Assembly (NCBI GenBank): GCA_030696695.1
Contig: JAUYRP010000002.1
Coordinates: 124,001 to 188,000 of the forward strand
Origin: Methylophilus sp.
Lineage (GTDB): Bacteria; Pseudomonadota; Gammaproteobacteria; Burkholderiales; Methylophilaceae
Direction of reading: 5' to 3'
DNA: 64,000 nt
Part shown: piece by piece, positions 17,188 to 27,531 of the stretch
Layout: the number at the start of each line of letters is the position of its first letter
Position numbering within the stretch: position 1 is the stretch's first letter
The notes under the pieces: model-generated
What the model saw: the letters and a program-made list of their open reading frames with translations, nothing else
Told to the model about the DNA's origin: nothing
Databases searched by the model: none
Made by a program: the position numbers and the translations under genes

Positions 17188-19878
17188 GTGCAAAAAGAAC
17201 TCAGCGAGTTTGCCCATACTTTTCAGGTTGAAGAGGCCTTAAATCAATTCAATACCACGAGTAGTGGCTTGACGCAGGCTGAAGTGGCAGAAAGACTAGC
17301 AAAATTTGGTGAAAATAGTTTACCCGTCAAGCGAGCGATTCCGCCATGGCTACGTTTTGTGAAGCAATTTCATAATCCATTGATTTATGTGCTGATTGCA
17401 GCGGGCATAGTGACTGTGCTACTAGAAGATTACATTGATGCAACTGTTATTGTAGCAGTGGTGCTTGTTAATGCGATGATTGGATTTGTGCAAGAAGGTA
17501 AAGCGGAAAAGGCATTGGAAGCGGTGCGTGCAATGCTGGCCTCACATGCGCGTGTCTTGCGTGACCATCAGCATTTAGATATTAATGCCAACCAATTGGT
17601 ACCGGGTGATATTGTGATACTTGAACCTGGAGATAAAGTGCCTGCTGATTTACGCTTGATTAGTGTAAAGAGCTTTTACGTAATGGAGGCGGCGCTGACT
17701 GGCGAATCTTTGCCAGTAGAAAAGTCTGTAATTAGCGTTCCCAAAGAGGCGAACTTGGGTGACAGAACTTGTATGGTTTACTCTGGTACCTTGGTCAGCA
17801 TGGGTCATGCACATGGTGTTGTAGTGGCAACAGGACAAAGCACCGAAGTGGGTAAAATTGGACATTTAGTGAGCGAAGTGCAAACACTTGCAACGCCACT
17901 TACACGTCGTCTTGATTGGTTTGCTAAACAAATCACAACTGTTATTTTATGCATAGGACTAATCACCTTTGCTTATGGGTATTGGGTAATGCATATGCCC
18001 ATACTAGACTTATTTCTCGCTATCGTTGGGTTATCTGTGGCGGCGATACCAGAGGGACTTCCTGCGGTGGTCACGATTGTCTTGGCGATAGGTACGAGAA
18101 TCATGGCAAAAAACAAAGCAATCATTCGTCGCCTTCCAGCAATTGAAACCCTAGGCTCAGTGACGGTGATATGCTCGGACAAAACGGGCACCTTAACACG
18201 CAACGAAATGTCTGCTGTGAGCGTAATGCTTCCGAATGCTACCCTGAAGGTAAGCGGTTCAGGTTATCAGCCAGAGGGTACCTTTTTGTATGAAGATGAT
18301 ACTCCAGTCGATATAGAGCATGCCGACGAATTAATCGATTTATTGGTGTGTGCCACCTTATGTAACGATGCACAAATTAAGCAGGATGAAGCTGGTATTT
18401 GGCGCATGGTAGGCGATCCTACAGAGGGTGCTTTGCAAGCAATGGCATCTAAAGGGGAGTTGGATGCCAATGATATGAAACAGCGCTATCCAAGAATAGA
18501 TGAAATCCCTTTTGAGTCAGAACGCCAATGGATGGCCACGCTACATCACCATCACCAAGGGAGGGACTTTATTTTGATTAAAGGTGCCCCTGAAAAAATA
18601 TTAAAGCTATGTCTGCGTGATGCAGTTGGCGAGCTAGACCATGCTAAATGGGAGGCGCGAATAGCAAATGCGGCTAGTAACGGGCAGCGCGTGTTGGCAT
18701 TGGCAAAGTGCGATTTGGATGAAAACGGGAAATTATTATGCGTAGACGACATTACCACACGCTTTAGTTTGTTGGGTATGGTAGGCATGATAGACCCTCC
18801 ACGACAAGAAGCGATTGAGGCTGTAGCTGAATGCCAGTCAGCGGGTCTACGCGTCATGATGATTACAGGGGATCATGAGGTCACTGCGACTGCGATTGCA
18901 AAACAATTGGGCTTGGCAGCAAAGCACACCTTAAATGGCAGTGCAATAGAAGCATTAAGTGATAGCGAATTACGCCAAATGGTTGGGCAAGTAGATGTGG
19001 TTGCAAGAGCAAGTCCTCAACATAAGCTCAGATTGGTAGAGGCTTTGCAGGCGGAAGGCGAAATTGTAGCGATGACAGGTGATGGTGTGAATGATGCACC
19101 TGCTATCAAAGCTGCTGATATTGGTGTTGCCATGGGTGGCAAGGGCACAGATGCAGCACGTGAGGCTGCAGATTTAGTATTAACAGATGACAATTTTGCG
19201 ACCATTACGAATGCTGTTAAAGAGGGACGAGTTGTTTTTGATAATATTAAAAAAGCGCTATTGTTTATTTTGCCTACCAATGGTGGACAAGCGGGTGTGA
19301 TTTTAATCGCATTGTTTTTAGGGATTGCATTACCTATCACTGCAGGTCAGATTTTGTGGGTCAACATGGTAACAGCGGTTACCTTAGCCTTAGCGCTAGC
19401 TTTTGAGTTGGCAGAGCCTAATATTATGAAACGATTGCCAAGGTCACCCAAAGAGCCGCTGATTACAAAAGTGATCGCTATTCGTATTTTATATGTGAGC
19501 ATACTCATGATTGCTGTGACATTTGCCATTTTTGAGTGGGAACTTGCACGTGGAAGCAGCATGGCAACAGCACGTACTTCAGCTGTGAATATGCTAGTGG
19601 TGGGAGAGTTGGTCTATTTGTTTAATGTGCGTTATTTTACTGCCTCTAGTTTTCATTGGCATGTATTCACTGGCAACCGCGTTGCGATTGTTGTGAGCTT
19701 ATTGCTATTGGGGTTTCAAATGATATTTACCTACACAAGTTTTATGCACCAATTTTTTGGTAGCGAGAGTCTAGATTGGATGTCTTGGTTTGCAATTTGT
19801 ATATTAGGCTTCGTTAAGTTTGTCGCTGTAGAGGTGGAAAAGGTAATTTGGCGTATGAAGAAGGTGAGTATCATATAA
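17188..19878 (+). CDS. P-type cation-transporting ATPase (type II, Ca2+-ATPase-like)
   Basis: Inner-membrane cation pump of 896 aa starting at GTG after AAGGAACG. Order: N-terminal cytoplasmic domain, TM pair, actuator domain with ALTGESLPVEK, TM pair with the ion-binding AAIPEGLPAVVTIVLAIG, phosphorylation site D331 in ICSDKTGTLT, nucleotide domain, hinge MTGDGVNDAPAIKAADIGVAM, and a C-terminal six-helix domain. The PEGL motif and layout match bacterial SERCA/PMR1-like pumps (Ca2+ or Mn2+), though Na+ cannot be excluded. The next gene begins directly after its stop codon (no gap), so the two are cotranslated. Confidence 0.88.
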   Translation: MQKELSEFAHTFQVEEALNQFNTTSSGLTQAEVAERLAKFGENSLPVKRAIPPWLRFVKQFHNPLIYVLIAAGIVTVLLEDYIDATVIVAVVLVNAMIGFVQEGKAEKALEAVRAMLASHARVLRDHQHLDINANQLVPGDIVILEPGDKVPADLRLISVKSFYVMEAALTGESLPVEKSVISVPKEANLGDRTCMVYSGTLVSMGHAHGVVVATGQSTEVGKIGHLVSEVQTLATPLTRRLDWFAKQITTVILCIGLITFAYGYWVMHMPILDLFLAIVGLSVAAIPEGLPAVVTIVLAIGTRIMAKNKAIIRRLPAIETLGSVTVICSDKTGTLTRNEMSAVSVMLPNATLKVSGSGYQPEGTFLYEDDTPVDIEHADELIDLLVCATLCNDAQIKQDEAGIWRMVGDPTEGALQAMASKGELDANDMKQRYPRIDEIPFESERQWMATLHHHHQGRDFILIKGAPEKILKLCLRDAVGELDHAKWEARIANAASNGQRVLALAKCDLDENGKLLCVDDITTRFSLLGMVGMIDPPRQEAIEAVAECQSAGLRVMMITGDHEVTATAIAKQLGLAAKHTLNGSAIEALSDSELRQMVGQVDVVARASPQHKLRLVEALQAEGEIVAMTGDGVNDAPAIKAADIGVAMGGKGTDAAREAADLVLTDDNFATITNAVKEGRVVFDNIKKALLFILPTNGGQAGVILIALFLGIALPITAGQILWVNMVTAVTLALALAFELAEPNIMKRLPRSPKEPLITKVIAIRILYVSILMIAVTFAIFEWELARGSSMATARTSAVNMLVVGELVYLFNVRYFTASSFHWHVFTGNRVAIVVSLLLLGFQMIFTYTSFMHQFFGSESLDWMSWFAICILGFVKFVAVEVEKVIWRMKKVSII

Positions 19879-20829
19879 ATGACCACGGAGTTTATTTGGT
19901 TCTTTTCAGTGATGGCAGCCATTATGCTTTTTTTGCATGGCTTGGCTGCTTTTTCCGATGAAGTGACACGATTAGGTGGCGATCGGTTACACGCACTGTT
20001 AAAGCAGATTACGCGTACCGACTGGCGTGGCGCAATCGTGGGTGCAATCGCAACTGCGGTTGTGCAATCCTCGTCTGCAGTGACTTCTATGGCACTAGGA
20101 TTAGCTCACAGTAAGGCGCTGACGCAACGCGGCGCAATCGCTATTATGATTGGTGCAAATGTTGGTACAACACTTACCGCATGGTTGGTTGCCATGAAAG
20201 TGGAGGGTTTAGGACCAGTATTTGTAACCCTGGGCGGATTATGGTCGCTCATGGGTATTCGACCATGGCGTGCTTATGGCAAGGCGGTTTTTTACTTTGG
20301 TTTGATTTTTCTAGCACTAGACTTAATAGGGCAGGGATTAGCACCACTCGCGCAAAGTAACTACATTGCCGAGTGGCATTCGCTATTAGAGTCCCCTGTC
20401 ATCGCGTTGCTGTTTGGCGCTTTACTCACAGCAATTGTGCAGTCTTCATCGGTGGTGAGTGGTTTAGCAGTGCTATTGGTATTACAAGGCGTTATTGCCC
20501 CACAGGTTGCTGTATGGATGGTGGCAGGGTCTAACGTGGGTACTACTTCTACTGCATTGTTGGCAAGTGGCGTATTAGACACGGTGGCTAGAAAGCTCGC
20601 TTTACTTAACACTGCATTTAATGTGTTTGGCGTGCTGTTATTTTCAACTGTGCTGCAGCCAGTCGTCCATTATGTTCTAGCGTCTAACTTAGCGCCTATT
20701 GAGCAAGTGGCCATGGTGCATACTGTGTTCAACTTAATTACAGCATTGGTCACGCTGATGTTACTGCCTTTGGTTTGGAGCAAAATTGAATTATGGCTAA
20801 TGGCCAAAGAAACAAACAACCTTGTGTAA
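19879..20829 (+). CDS. Na/Pi-cotransporter-family membrane protein
   Basis: 316 aa polytopic inner-membrane protein of the NptA/PNaS family. It carries two inverted copies of the diagnostic QSSS motif (AVVQSSSAVTSMALGL and AIVQSSSVVSGLAVLL), each followed by a GANVGTT / GSNVGTTST loop. It lacks the C-terminal PhoU-like domain of longer YjbB proteins, so it is a transporter core only. It starts immediately after the P-type ATPase stop, which suggests linked expression. Transport of phosphate is a family inference. Confidence 0.85.
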   Translation: MTTEFIWFFSVMAAIMLFLHGLAAFSDEVTRLGGDRLHALLKQITRTDWRGAIVGAIATAVVQSSSAVTSMALGLAHSKALTQRGAIAIMIGANVGTTLTAWLVAMKVEGLGPVFVTLGGLWSLMGIRPWRAYGKAVFYFGLIFLALDLIGQGLAPLAQSNYIAEWHSLLESPVIALLFGALLTAIVQSSSVVSGLAVLLVLQGVIAPQVAVWMVAGSNVGTTSTALLASGVLDTVARKLALLNTAFNVFGVLLFSTVLQPVVHYVLASNLAPIEQVAMVHTVFNLITALVTLMLLPLVWSKIELWLMAKETNNLV

Positions 20830-20847
20830 CAAACCAAGTTTTTTTAA

Positions 20848-21753
20848 TTAACCACCCACATTTTTCTGTTGCGTCATGACCAATACATCTTGCTCACATA
20901 CATTAATAATTTCGTTAGTGACACTTCCAAGTAACCATTCATCTGCGACATTCGTGCCATGCTTACCTAATACTAACAAATCACAACCGTAATCGTTAGC
21001 CATAAATAAAAGCTTATCTACGGCATCCCCTTGTACCACAACAATGTTTGATTTAAGCGGGTCTAAGTGAGCCGTATCTGCAATCTCGTTCATTTTATTC
21101 AGTGCATGCTCTCGAATCTCGGTACGATAGTTTTCAAGATAAGGATCATTTAATTCTGAATAGTGACTTAGTTTTCCTTCAAAAGGGATTTCATAAAAAT
21201 GCGCCAACACAATTTCAGCGTCAGGAGTAAGTGATTTCACCATTGCAATAGTCGCTTGAATATCTTGCGAAAAATCCACACCAATCAGCACGCGACGATA
21301 AGAAGTAAGCGTATCATCTTTTGATATCAGCACAGGGCATAGGCTGTTGCGTAATATTTTTAATGCTGTGGAGCCCAAAAACAAGCTTTGAAGCGTACTT
21401 TTTCCATTGGCACCTATCACGAGCAAGTCAGCTTTGATTTTGTTGGAGTATGCGTGAATGCGTTCAGTCACGACACCTTGTTCAATCACCGTATCTACTT
21501 TAACGTTACTTGCTAGTAATTTGTTTTTTTCTGCTTCCAATAGTGCACTTACTTTGTTCAAAGCAGCCTGGGTGTCAGAACCTTCATCACCACCCAGTAT
21601 TCGTCTCAAAAAGTTGAGTTGATGGTGTTCAATGGTATGTATCAAAGTTAAGGAGGCACTTGTCATATGCGTAATCAACTTTGCTTTACTAATGACCTTA
21701 TTTGTAGCATCTGATAAATCGATAGCACATAGTATTTGTTTAATTTCACTCAT
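20848..21753 (-). CDS. Tandem universal stress protein (UspA x2)
   Basis: 301 aa cytoplasmic protein made of two Usp domains (~1-150 and ~150-300). Each ends in a nucleotide-binding-type loop: IGANGKSTLQSLFLGSTA in the first and LGKHGTNVADEWLLGSVT in the second. The G-2x-G-9x-G(S/T) pattern suggests ATP binding. It overlaps the upstream antiporter gene by 8 bp, so the pair is coupled. A role in antiporter regulation is inferred from this pairing, which is common among CPA2 systems. Confidence 0.87.
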   Translation of the reverse strand: MSEIKQILCAIDLSDATNKVISKAKLITHMTSASLTLIHTIEHHQLNFLRRILGGDEGSDTQAALNKVSALLEAEKNKLLASNVKVDTVIEQGVVTERIHAYSNKIKADLLVIGANGKSTLQSLFLGSTALKILRNSLCPVLISKDDTLTSYRRVLIGVDFSQDIQATIAMVKSLTPDAEIVLAHFYEIPFEGKLSHYSELNDPYLENYRTEIREHALNKMNEIADTAHLDPLKSNIVVVQGDAVDKLLFMANDYGCDLLVLGKHGTNVADEWLLGSVTNEIINVCEQDVLVMTQQKNVGG

Positions 21754-23407
21754 CTATATCTCCTTTTTTCTTCATAGCTATTTCTTGTGAGAGCGAGGCA
21801 ATTGCATACTCAACCGCATCATTCATAGGGTAAAGCACAGTCGTCGCCCCTAGTTTCTTCAATAGTTTTTGATCGCCTTCTTCTCTTGCAACAATAGCAA
21901 CACTCCCTGAGTAACGCCTCTCTTTTAGTGCATGCATCAGCGCTTGATTTGCACCAACGTCTGGCAGTGTACTCACTATCCATTGTGTTTTTTGGATAGG
22001 TAAAGTGTCTATAAATTCAGTCTCAGTTCCATCACCAAATCTAACATTCATCCCAGACCGATGCTGCTTTCTAAAATTTTCTGGGTCAAAGTCTATCGCC
22101 ATTACTTCTAGCCCAGCTTTCTGCAACCCACGGGCTAATGTGCTGCCATATCTTCCTAAACCAATCACCAACACATCGGGCAAGCTATCTTTTGCGTGTA
22201 AATTTTCTTTGTTGAGTTCTCTATATGGGTTGTTACGTTCAAATATGGAGAGCCAAGAAGATATATGGTTATAAATGGGGTGTGAGTAAAGAATCATGTA
22301 AGTAGAAAGTGCAATGGTCACAATGCCCACCAGGGTGGTGAGTCCAAGCACATCCACTCCAATATGGCCTAGTGAAATCCCCATGGCAACAAAGACAATT
22401 GAGAATTCACTGATTTGTGCAACTGTTAAACCTGCCAAAAACCCTGTGCGTTTGCGGTAGCCCATGTAGCCCATAATCGCCATTACAATCAATGGGTTGC
22501 CTATCAATACAAAAATAGATAGCACAACAGCAGGCCATGTTTCTGAACCCAGTGTAGAAAAGTCTAGCTTAGAGCCTAGGTCGATAAAAAAGAATAGGAT
22601 TAAAAAATCGCGTATGCCAGTCAAGCGTGCATTGATCGCATCTCTATATACGCTTGATGCCAGTGAAAATCCTGCTAAGAATGCGCCAGCTTCTTTCGAA
22701 AAACCTGCCCATTCACCCATGGCGGCAAACCCAGTGCCCCATGCAATGGCAAAGATAAGCAACAGTTCTTGAGAGCGTGCCATTCTTGCAACTAATGTGG
22801 GGATCAAGTAGCGCATTAATACAAACATCACGATTGAAATACCTATCAATCTAAGCGCAATTGAAACAAGTAGTTGTAATAAATCAGACTCATCACCATA
22901 CCGCAACGAGCTCATTACCATCATGGCAATCACAACCGCCAAATCCTGCACAATCAAAAACCCAATGGCAATTCTGCCGTGCAAAGCGTCTATCTCGCGC
23001 TTATCAGTGAGTAACTTTACAATAATAATGGTGCTGGAGAATGTGAGTGCCACGGCCACATAAATTGCATCCATAACGCTTTTGCCCATGGCATAGGTCA
23101 AAATAAAACCGAAGATGATAGTGAATGTCAGTTGGCCTAAACCTGTGGCGAGCGCCACTGGCCCTATGTGGCGAACATGTTGCAGGTCTAGCTTTAAACC
23201 GACTACGAATAACAGTACAACCACACCAACTTGTGCCAGTAAATCTACTTGATCATGCGCACTGACTAGGCCAAAGCCTGCAGGTCCAACCAATATACCC
23301 ACAATAATGTATGCAATTAATACCGGTTGCTTTAACCATAATGACAGCATCCCTGCAAACGCAGAGATGATAAGTAACACAGAGAATTCAGTAAAAATTT
23401 GATGCAA
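21746..23407 (-). CDS. KefB-type monovalent cation:proton antiporter with TrkA-N domain
   Basis: CPA2-family inner-membrane antiporter of 553 aa. Residues ~5-380 hold about 12 TM helices (GILVGPAGFGL, FVVGLKLDL, ALTFSSTIIIVKLL, GAFLAGFSLA). The C-terminus carries a RCK/TrkA-N NAD-binding domain (DVLVIGLGRYGSTLARGLQKAG). Substrate is likely K+ or Na+ in exchange for H+. It is followed by the overlapping UspA pair. It lacks the glutathione-gating loop I would need to call it KefB or KefC proper. Confidence 0.86.
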   Translation of the reverse strand: MHQIFTEFSVLLIISAFAGMLSLWLKQPVLIAYIIVGILVGPAGFGLVSAHDQVDLLAQVGVVVLLFVVGLKLDLQHVRHIGPVALATGLGQLTFTIIFGFILTYAMGKSVMDAIYVAVALTFSSTIIIVKLLTDKREIDALHGRIAIGFLIVQDLAVVIAMMVMSSLRYGDESDLLQLLVSIALRLIGISIVMFVLMRYLIPTLVARMARSQELLLIFAIAWGTGFAAMGEWAGFSKEAGAFLAGFSLASSVYRDAINARLTGIRDFLILFFFIDLGSKLDFSTLGSETWPAVVLSIFVLIGNPLIVMAIMGYMGYRKRTGFLAGLTVAQISEFSIVFVAMGISLGHIGVDVLGLTTLVGIVTIALSTYMILYSHPIYNHISSWLSIFERNNPYRELNKENLHAKDSLPDVLVIGLGRYGSTLARGLQKAGLEVMAIDFDPENFRKQHRSGMNVRFGDGTETEFIDTLPIQKTQWIVSTLPDVGANQALMHALKERRYSGSVAIVAREEGDQKLLKKLGATTVLYPMNDAVEYAIASLSQEIAMKKKGDIDE

Positions 23408-23574
23408 AATATGTTATCAAATCGAGTGGTCAAATGATAATTCATCATACTTCAAATGAAGTTGTTTAATCAAATGAGCATCAGGTTATTGGGCAAGCTT
23501 GTGATTGTTGAAAACACAGCAAGTTAGCCTTTCATTTGTTAAAATGCTTCTTTCGTCAATTTTATTGAAACGCT

Positions 23575-25638
23575 ATGACATCTGCAGCACGCAAACTTTT
23601 AGTGACATCCGCACTTCCATACGCCAATGGCAGCATTCACCTTGGCCATTTAGTGGAATATATCCAAACAGATATCTGGGTGCGCTTTCAAAAGATGCAA
23701 GGCCACACTGTGCATTATGTCTGCGCGGATGATACGCATGGCACCCCCATTATGTTGCGCGCTGAAAAAGAGGGGATCACCCCCGAAGCACTCATTGCCA
23801 AAGTGCATGCAGAGCACAGCCAAGATTTTGCTGAATTTTTGGTGGATTTTGATAATTACTATTCCACCAACTCGGAAGAGAATCGCGAATTAGCCAGCAA
23901 CATTTATAAAGCGCTTAAAGCCAATGGCAAAATTGCCAGTAAAACCATAGAACAGTATTTTGACCCAGTCAAAAATATGTTCTTGCCTGACCGCTTTATT
24001 AAGGGTGAATGTCCCAAATGCCATGCCAAAGATCAGTATGGTGATAATTGCGAAGTATGCGGCGCAACTTACAGCCCCACAGATTTAATCAACCCATTCT
24101 CTGCTGTTTCTGGTGCCACACCTGTGCGTAAAGAAACCGAACATTACTTTTTTAAATTGAGTGAGTGCGCAGACTTTTTACGTGACTGGACGCGCGCAGG
24201 TCATTTACAAGCAGAAGCAGCGAATAAAATGACCGAGTGGGTAGGGGAGGTAGGCGAAAACAAACTATCCGATTGGGATATCTCAAGAGATGCGCCGTAT
24301 TTTGGCTTTGAAATCCCCGATGCCCCAGGTAAATATTTTTACGTGTGGCTAGATGCACCTATTGGCTATATGGCGAGTTTTAAAAATCTCTGTGCCAAAA
24401 ACGGCCTAGATTTTGACGAGTATTGGAAAAAAGATAGCACAACCGAGCTTTATCACTTTATTGGTAAAGACATATTGTATTTTCATGCGCTGTTTTGGCC
24501 TGCAACCTTAGAATACAGTGGCCATCGCACCCCTACCAGTGTATTTGCACATGGCTTTTTAACAGTGAATGGCGAAAAAATGTCTAAGTCACGCGGTACG
24601 TTTATTACAGCGCGCAGCTATTTAGACCATATTAAAAATCCTGAATATTTACGCTATTACTATGCCGCTAAACTCAATGGCAGCATGGAAGACATTGATT
24701 TAAATCTAGAAGACTTTGTTGCGCGCGTGAATAGTGATTTGGTGGGTAAATATATCAATATTGCCAGCCGTACAGCGGGGTTTATTAATAAGCGCTTTGA
24801 TGGTGTGTTAGCACCTTCTGCAAACAATCAAGCTGTTACAGAGTTATTGAGTGCATCCTCAAGCATTGCGGAGGCCTATGCGGCACGAGACTTTGGTAAG
24901 GCGTTGCGGGAAATTATGCGTTTGAGTGACATTGCTAACGGTTTTGTGGCGGATAAAGCGCCTTGGGTCATGGCTAAACAAGAAGGTCAAGATGAAGCGC
25001 TTCAGCAGGTGTGTTCAGATGCGCTGGAAATGTTCCGGTTACTCACGTTGTACCTCAAGCCAGTATTGCCAAAACTTGCACAGCAAATTGAGCAGTTTTT
25101 AAATGTAGCGCCTTTGAGTTGGTCTACTGATGCGCTGTCGTTAAGTGCTGGTCACCGCATTCATGCCTACGAACACTTAATCACACGTATTGATCCCAAA
25201 CAGATAGAAGCCATGACAGAAGCCAACAAAGAGAACTTAACTCCCACGCCTGCACCCGTTAAAACAGTTGCACCTACAATTACGGCTTCCAACGATGTTG
25301 GAGAGGGTGCCTACATCAGTATTGATGACTTTACTAAGATTGATTTGCGCATTGCCAAAATCGTGAATGCTGAACATGTAGAAGGCGCGGAAAAGCTATT
25401 GAAGCTCACGCTTGATATAGGTGAAGAAAAAACACGCCAAGTATTTGCAGGTATCAAATCTGCATACGATCCAGAAACCTTAAAAGGCCGTCTAACGGTT
25501 ATGGTGGCCAATTTAGCCCCGCGTAAAATGAAGTTTGGCATGAGTGAAGGCATGGTGCTGGCAGCCAGTGATGAAAGCGGCGGTCCATTTATCCTATCTC
25601 CTGATGTAGGCGCACAGTCAGGCATGCGCGTTAAGTAA
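23575..25638 (+). CDS. metG: Methionyl-tRNA synthetase
   Basis: Charges tRNA-Met. 687 aa, full length for the MetG1 type with a C-terminal dimerisation/tRNA-binding domain. The HIGH-type motif is in [16 protein letters not shown]. Zinc-binding cysteines lie in [18 protein letters not shown], and KMSKS in [12 protein letters not shown]. After ~550 an Ala/Pro/Thr-rich linker leads into the EMAP/Trbp111-like domain ([19 protein letters not shown] to the end). The ATG at 23575 fits the family N-terminus. Divergent from the antiporter gene. Confidence 0.97.
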   Translation: MTSAARKLLVTSALPYANGSIHLGHLVEYIQTDIWVRFQKMQGHTVHYVCADDTHGTPIMLRAEKEGITPEALIAKVHAEHSQDFAEFLVDFDNYYSTNSEENRELASNIYKALKANGKIASKTIEQYFDPVKNMFLPDRFIKGECPKCHAKDQYGDNCEVCGATYSPTDLINPFSAVSGATPVRKETEHYFFKLSECADFLRDWTRAGHLQAEAANKMTEWVGEVGENKLSDWDISRDAPYFGFEIPDAPGKYFYVWLDAPIGYMASFKNLCAKNGLDFDEYWKKDSTTELYHFIGKDILYFHALFWPATLEYSGHRTPTSVFAHGFLTVNGEKMSKSRGTFITARSYLDHIKNPEYLRYYYAAKLNGSMEDIDLNLEDFVARVNSDLVGKYINIASRTAGFINKRFDGVLAPSANNQAVTELLSASSSIAEAYAARDFGKALREIMRLSDIANGFVADKAPWVMAKQEGQDEALQQVCSDALEMFRLLTLYLKPVLPKLAQQIEQFLNVAPLSWSTDALSLSAGHRIHAYEHLITRIDPKQIEAMTEANKENLTPTPAPVKTVAPTITASNDVGEGAYISIDDFTKIDLRIAKIVNAEHVEGAEKLLKLTLDIGEEKTRQVFAGIKSAYDPETLKGRLTVMVANLAPRKMKFGMSEGMVLAASDESGGPFILSPDVGAQSGMRVK

Positions 25639-25802
25639 CCTGTCATACCATTAGTTATGTCACCTAGATTACGCTCAGGTGAGTTAGCTTGTCAGTGTAA
25701 TCCTACAAGCAAATCAGCCTGAGCCTAATATTGTCACAACGCAATTACCTCTATATTGCATTTGCTTTGTAAATCAAGGTGTTAATGAAAAAAGGAAGCA
25801 AT

Positions 25803-26240
25803 ATGAAACATATGTATACATTAATGCTGGGCGCTGCGCTTGTCTCAGGCCAAGCATTAGCTGGAGATAGCAACCTAAAAACAGGTGTAGGTGGTGGCTT
25901 AGGCGCTGCTGCAGGAACTGCACTTGGTGGTGTCGTGGGTGGCAGCACTGGTGAAGTGGTTGGTGGTGCGGTAGGCGGCGGTTTAGGCGGTGCAGTCACC
26001 ACCAAAGGCTCAGGTCAAGCTGGTGCCGTTATCGGTGGTGCAGCGGGTGGTGCAGGGGGTGCCTACGTTGGTCGTAAAGTGAGTGGCACAGGTACAGGCG
26101 CTGTTGTGGGTGCTGGCTTGGGTGGTGCAGGTGGCGCAGTGGTTGGTAAAGTGATTGACGAGCCTGATCAAAACAATAGAAATTACAAAAAACGTCATAA
26201 ACACAAACGCGGTAAAGGTCATCAGAAACACGATCACTAG
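25803..26240 (+). CDS. Secreted glycine-zipper protein
   Basis: Short exported protein with no assigned function. I choose the ATG at 25803 because AGGAAG lies at the right distance and the protein then opens with a clean signal peptide (MKHMYTLMLGAALVSGQALA). The middle (~20-120) is almost entirely Gly/Ala/Val with GxxxG repeats, typical of glycine-zipper proteins that sit in or on the outer membrane. The C-terminus is a basic Lys/His-rich tail (RHKHKRGKGHQKHDH-like). 145 aa after the corrected start. A bidirectional terminator follows. Confidence 0.8.
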   Translation: MKHMYTLMLGAALVSGQALAGDSNLKTGVGGGLGAAAGTALGGVVGGSTGEVVGGAVGGGLGGAVTTKGSGQAGAVIGGAAGGAGGAYVGRKVSGTGTGAVVGAGLGGAGGAVVGKVIDEPDQNNRNYKKRHKHKRGKGHQKHDH

Positions 26241-26252
26241 TTAATTTGAATT

Positions 26253-26283
26253 AAAAAGCCACCTTCAAGGTGGCTTTTTTTTG
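26253..26283. terminator. Bidirectional terminator, glycine-zipper gene / comEA-like gene
   Basis: AAAAAGCCACCTT-CA-AGGTGGCTTTTTTTT: an 8-9 bp stem with A-run on one side and T-run on the other, between convergent genes. Confidence 0.93.
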
Positions 26284-26299
26284 TTTTGTTTATTTGAAA

Positions 26300-26683
26300 T
26301 TACGATTTTTTATCAGATGCTTTCTTACTGGTGCTCTCTTTTTTGCTTGTAGTTTCTTTTTTTGTTTTGGTTTCTTTCGCTGCTTTATTCTCTTTAGCGG
26401 TAGTAGAAGCAGTTGCTGGCAACGTAGTTTTGCCCGTGATAGTTACCTCTTTACGCACATTTTGCAGTGTGGCAGGACCAATGCCCTCTACTTTTTCAAG
26501 ATCATTGACAGACTTAAACCCGCCATTCTTTTTGCGATAATCGACAATTGCTTGTGACTTTACAGGGCCAATACCTTCAAGGCTTTCTAGTTGGGTTTGT
26601 GTGGCTGTGTTTATGTTTACAGAAGCTACGCCAGTCAGGGTGAACATGAGTGATGCAACAATAGTGGCAAGTAGTTTTTTCAT
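26300..26683 (-). CDS. ComEA-like helix-hairpin-helix DNA-binding protein
   Basis: 127 aa exported protein. The signal peptide MKKLLATIVASLMFTLTGVASV is followed by a pair of helix-hairpin-helix motifs (VNINTATQTQLESLEGIGPVKSQAIVDY and DLEKVEGIGPATLQNVR). ComEA-family proteins bind incoming DNA in the periplasm during natural transformation. The last ~40 residues are a Lys/Thr/Ser-rich repetitive tail (KETKTKKETTSKKES), which could add nonspecific DNA affinity. A competence role is a family inference; no other com genes are in the window. Confidence 0.85.
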   Translation of the reverse strand: MKKLLATIVASLMFTLTGVASVNINTATQTQLESLEGIGPVKSQAIVDYRKKNGGFKSVNDLEKVEGIGPATLQNVRKEVTITGKTTLPATASTTAKENKAAKETKTKKETTSKKESTSKKASDKKS

Positions 26684-26775
26684 TGGATTCTCCAGTTAAA
26701 ATTATTATTTTGTACACCTGTACAACTTTTATTGTACTGCTTTAATCAAAACGTGACTAGGGAGAAATGAATGTG

Positions 26776-27522
26776 CTAGCAGGTGGTTGTTTGAATCTCT
26801 TGAAGAATAAGCGACAAAGCCGCTAATGGATCTTTTGCTTGCGTGATAGGGCGTCCAATCACCAAGTAATTAGCGCCTGCGGCCAGTGCTTGACTTGGCG
26901 TGAGTATACGGCTCTGGTCGTCCACACTGGCAAATGCAGGCCTAATACCAGGGGTAACCAATAGAAAGTCTTTTGAGATGTGTTGCCGTAATAATGTTGC
27001 TTCTTGCGCTGAGCACACCACACCATGTAGCCCTGACTGCTCTGTGAGTTTAGCCAACTTCAATACATGTTGCTCCACGCTATTCTCAATACCTATTTCA
27101 TTGAGGGCTGTTTGATTCATGCTGGTGAGCACGGTGACTGCTATTAAATAGGGTGAGTGAGCGTCTGAACTGCCCTTATCTACCCCTTCTAATGCTGCTT
27201 GCATCATTGCGCTGCCGCCGCTGGCATGCACATTCAGCATCCAGACGCCCAATTTAGTAGCAGCTTCACACGCTTTGGACACGGTGTTGGGAATGTCGTG
27301 AAATTTTAAATCTAAAAATACATCGAATTGTTTGGTGACTAGTTGTTCTACAAAGCTTGGTCCCGCTGAAGTGAATAGCTCCTTACCCACTTTGAGTTTG
27401 CAAAGCTTTGGGTCTAATTGATTCACTAATGTGAATGCTTGGTTTGCTTCTTGGTAATCTAAAGCGACTACAATTTTGCTGTCGATAGTTGAGCGCTGTG
27501 CACTATTTGCAGGTGTTTGCAT
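26776..27522 (-). CDS. pyrF: Orotidine 5'-phosphate decarboxylase
   Basis: Last step of UMP synthesis. 248 aa. VALDYQEANQAF near the N-terminus, the catalytic FLDLKFHDIPNTVSKA (Lys/Asp/Lys network), and the phosphate-binding VTPGIRP and NYLVIGRPITQAKDP. It is the last gene of the tyrA-aroA-cmk-rpsA-ihfB-lapB-pyrF block and begins 9 bp after lapB, so it is likely cotranscribed with it. Confidence 0.95.
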   Translation of the reverse strand: MQTPANSAQRSTIDSKIVVALDYQEANQAFTLVNQLDPKLCKLKVGKELFTSAGPSFVEQLVTKQFDVFLDLKFHDIPNTVSKACEAATKLGVWMLNVHASGGSAMMQAALEGVDKGSSDAHSPYLIAVTVLTSMNQTALNEIGIENSVEQHVLKLAKLTEQSGLHGVVCSAQEATLLRQHISKDFLLVTPGIRPAFASVDDQSRILTPSQALAAGANYLVIGRPITQAKDPLAALSLILQEIQTTTC

Positions 27523-27531
27523 GAAGAGGAA

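Noticed and set aside
17973-19562. Antisense ORFs within the P-type ATPase
   Set aside because: All are out-of-frame shadows of a strongly conserved gene.
25673-25724. Hairpin GCTCAGG...CCTGAGC after metG
   Set aside because: The stem is interrupted, with a long loop and no T-run, so it does not support a terminator or riboswitch.
26010-26237. Thr/Cys-rich antisense ORF opposite the glycine-zipper gene
   Set aside because: It is the shadow of Gly/Ala codons on the other strand.
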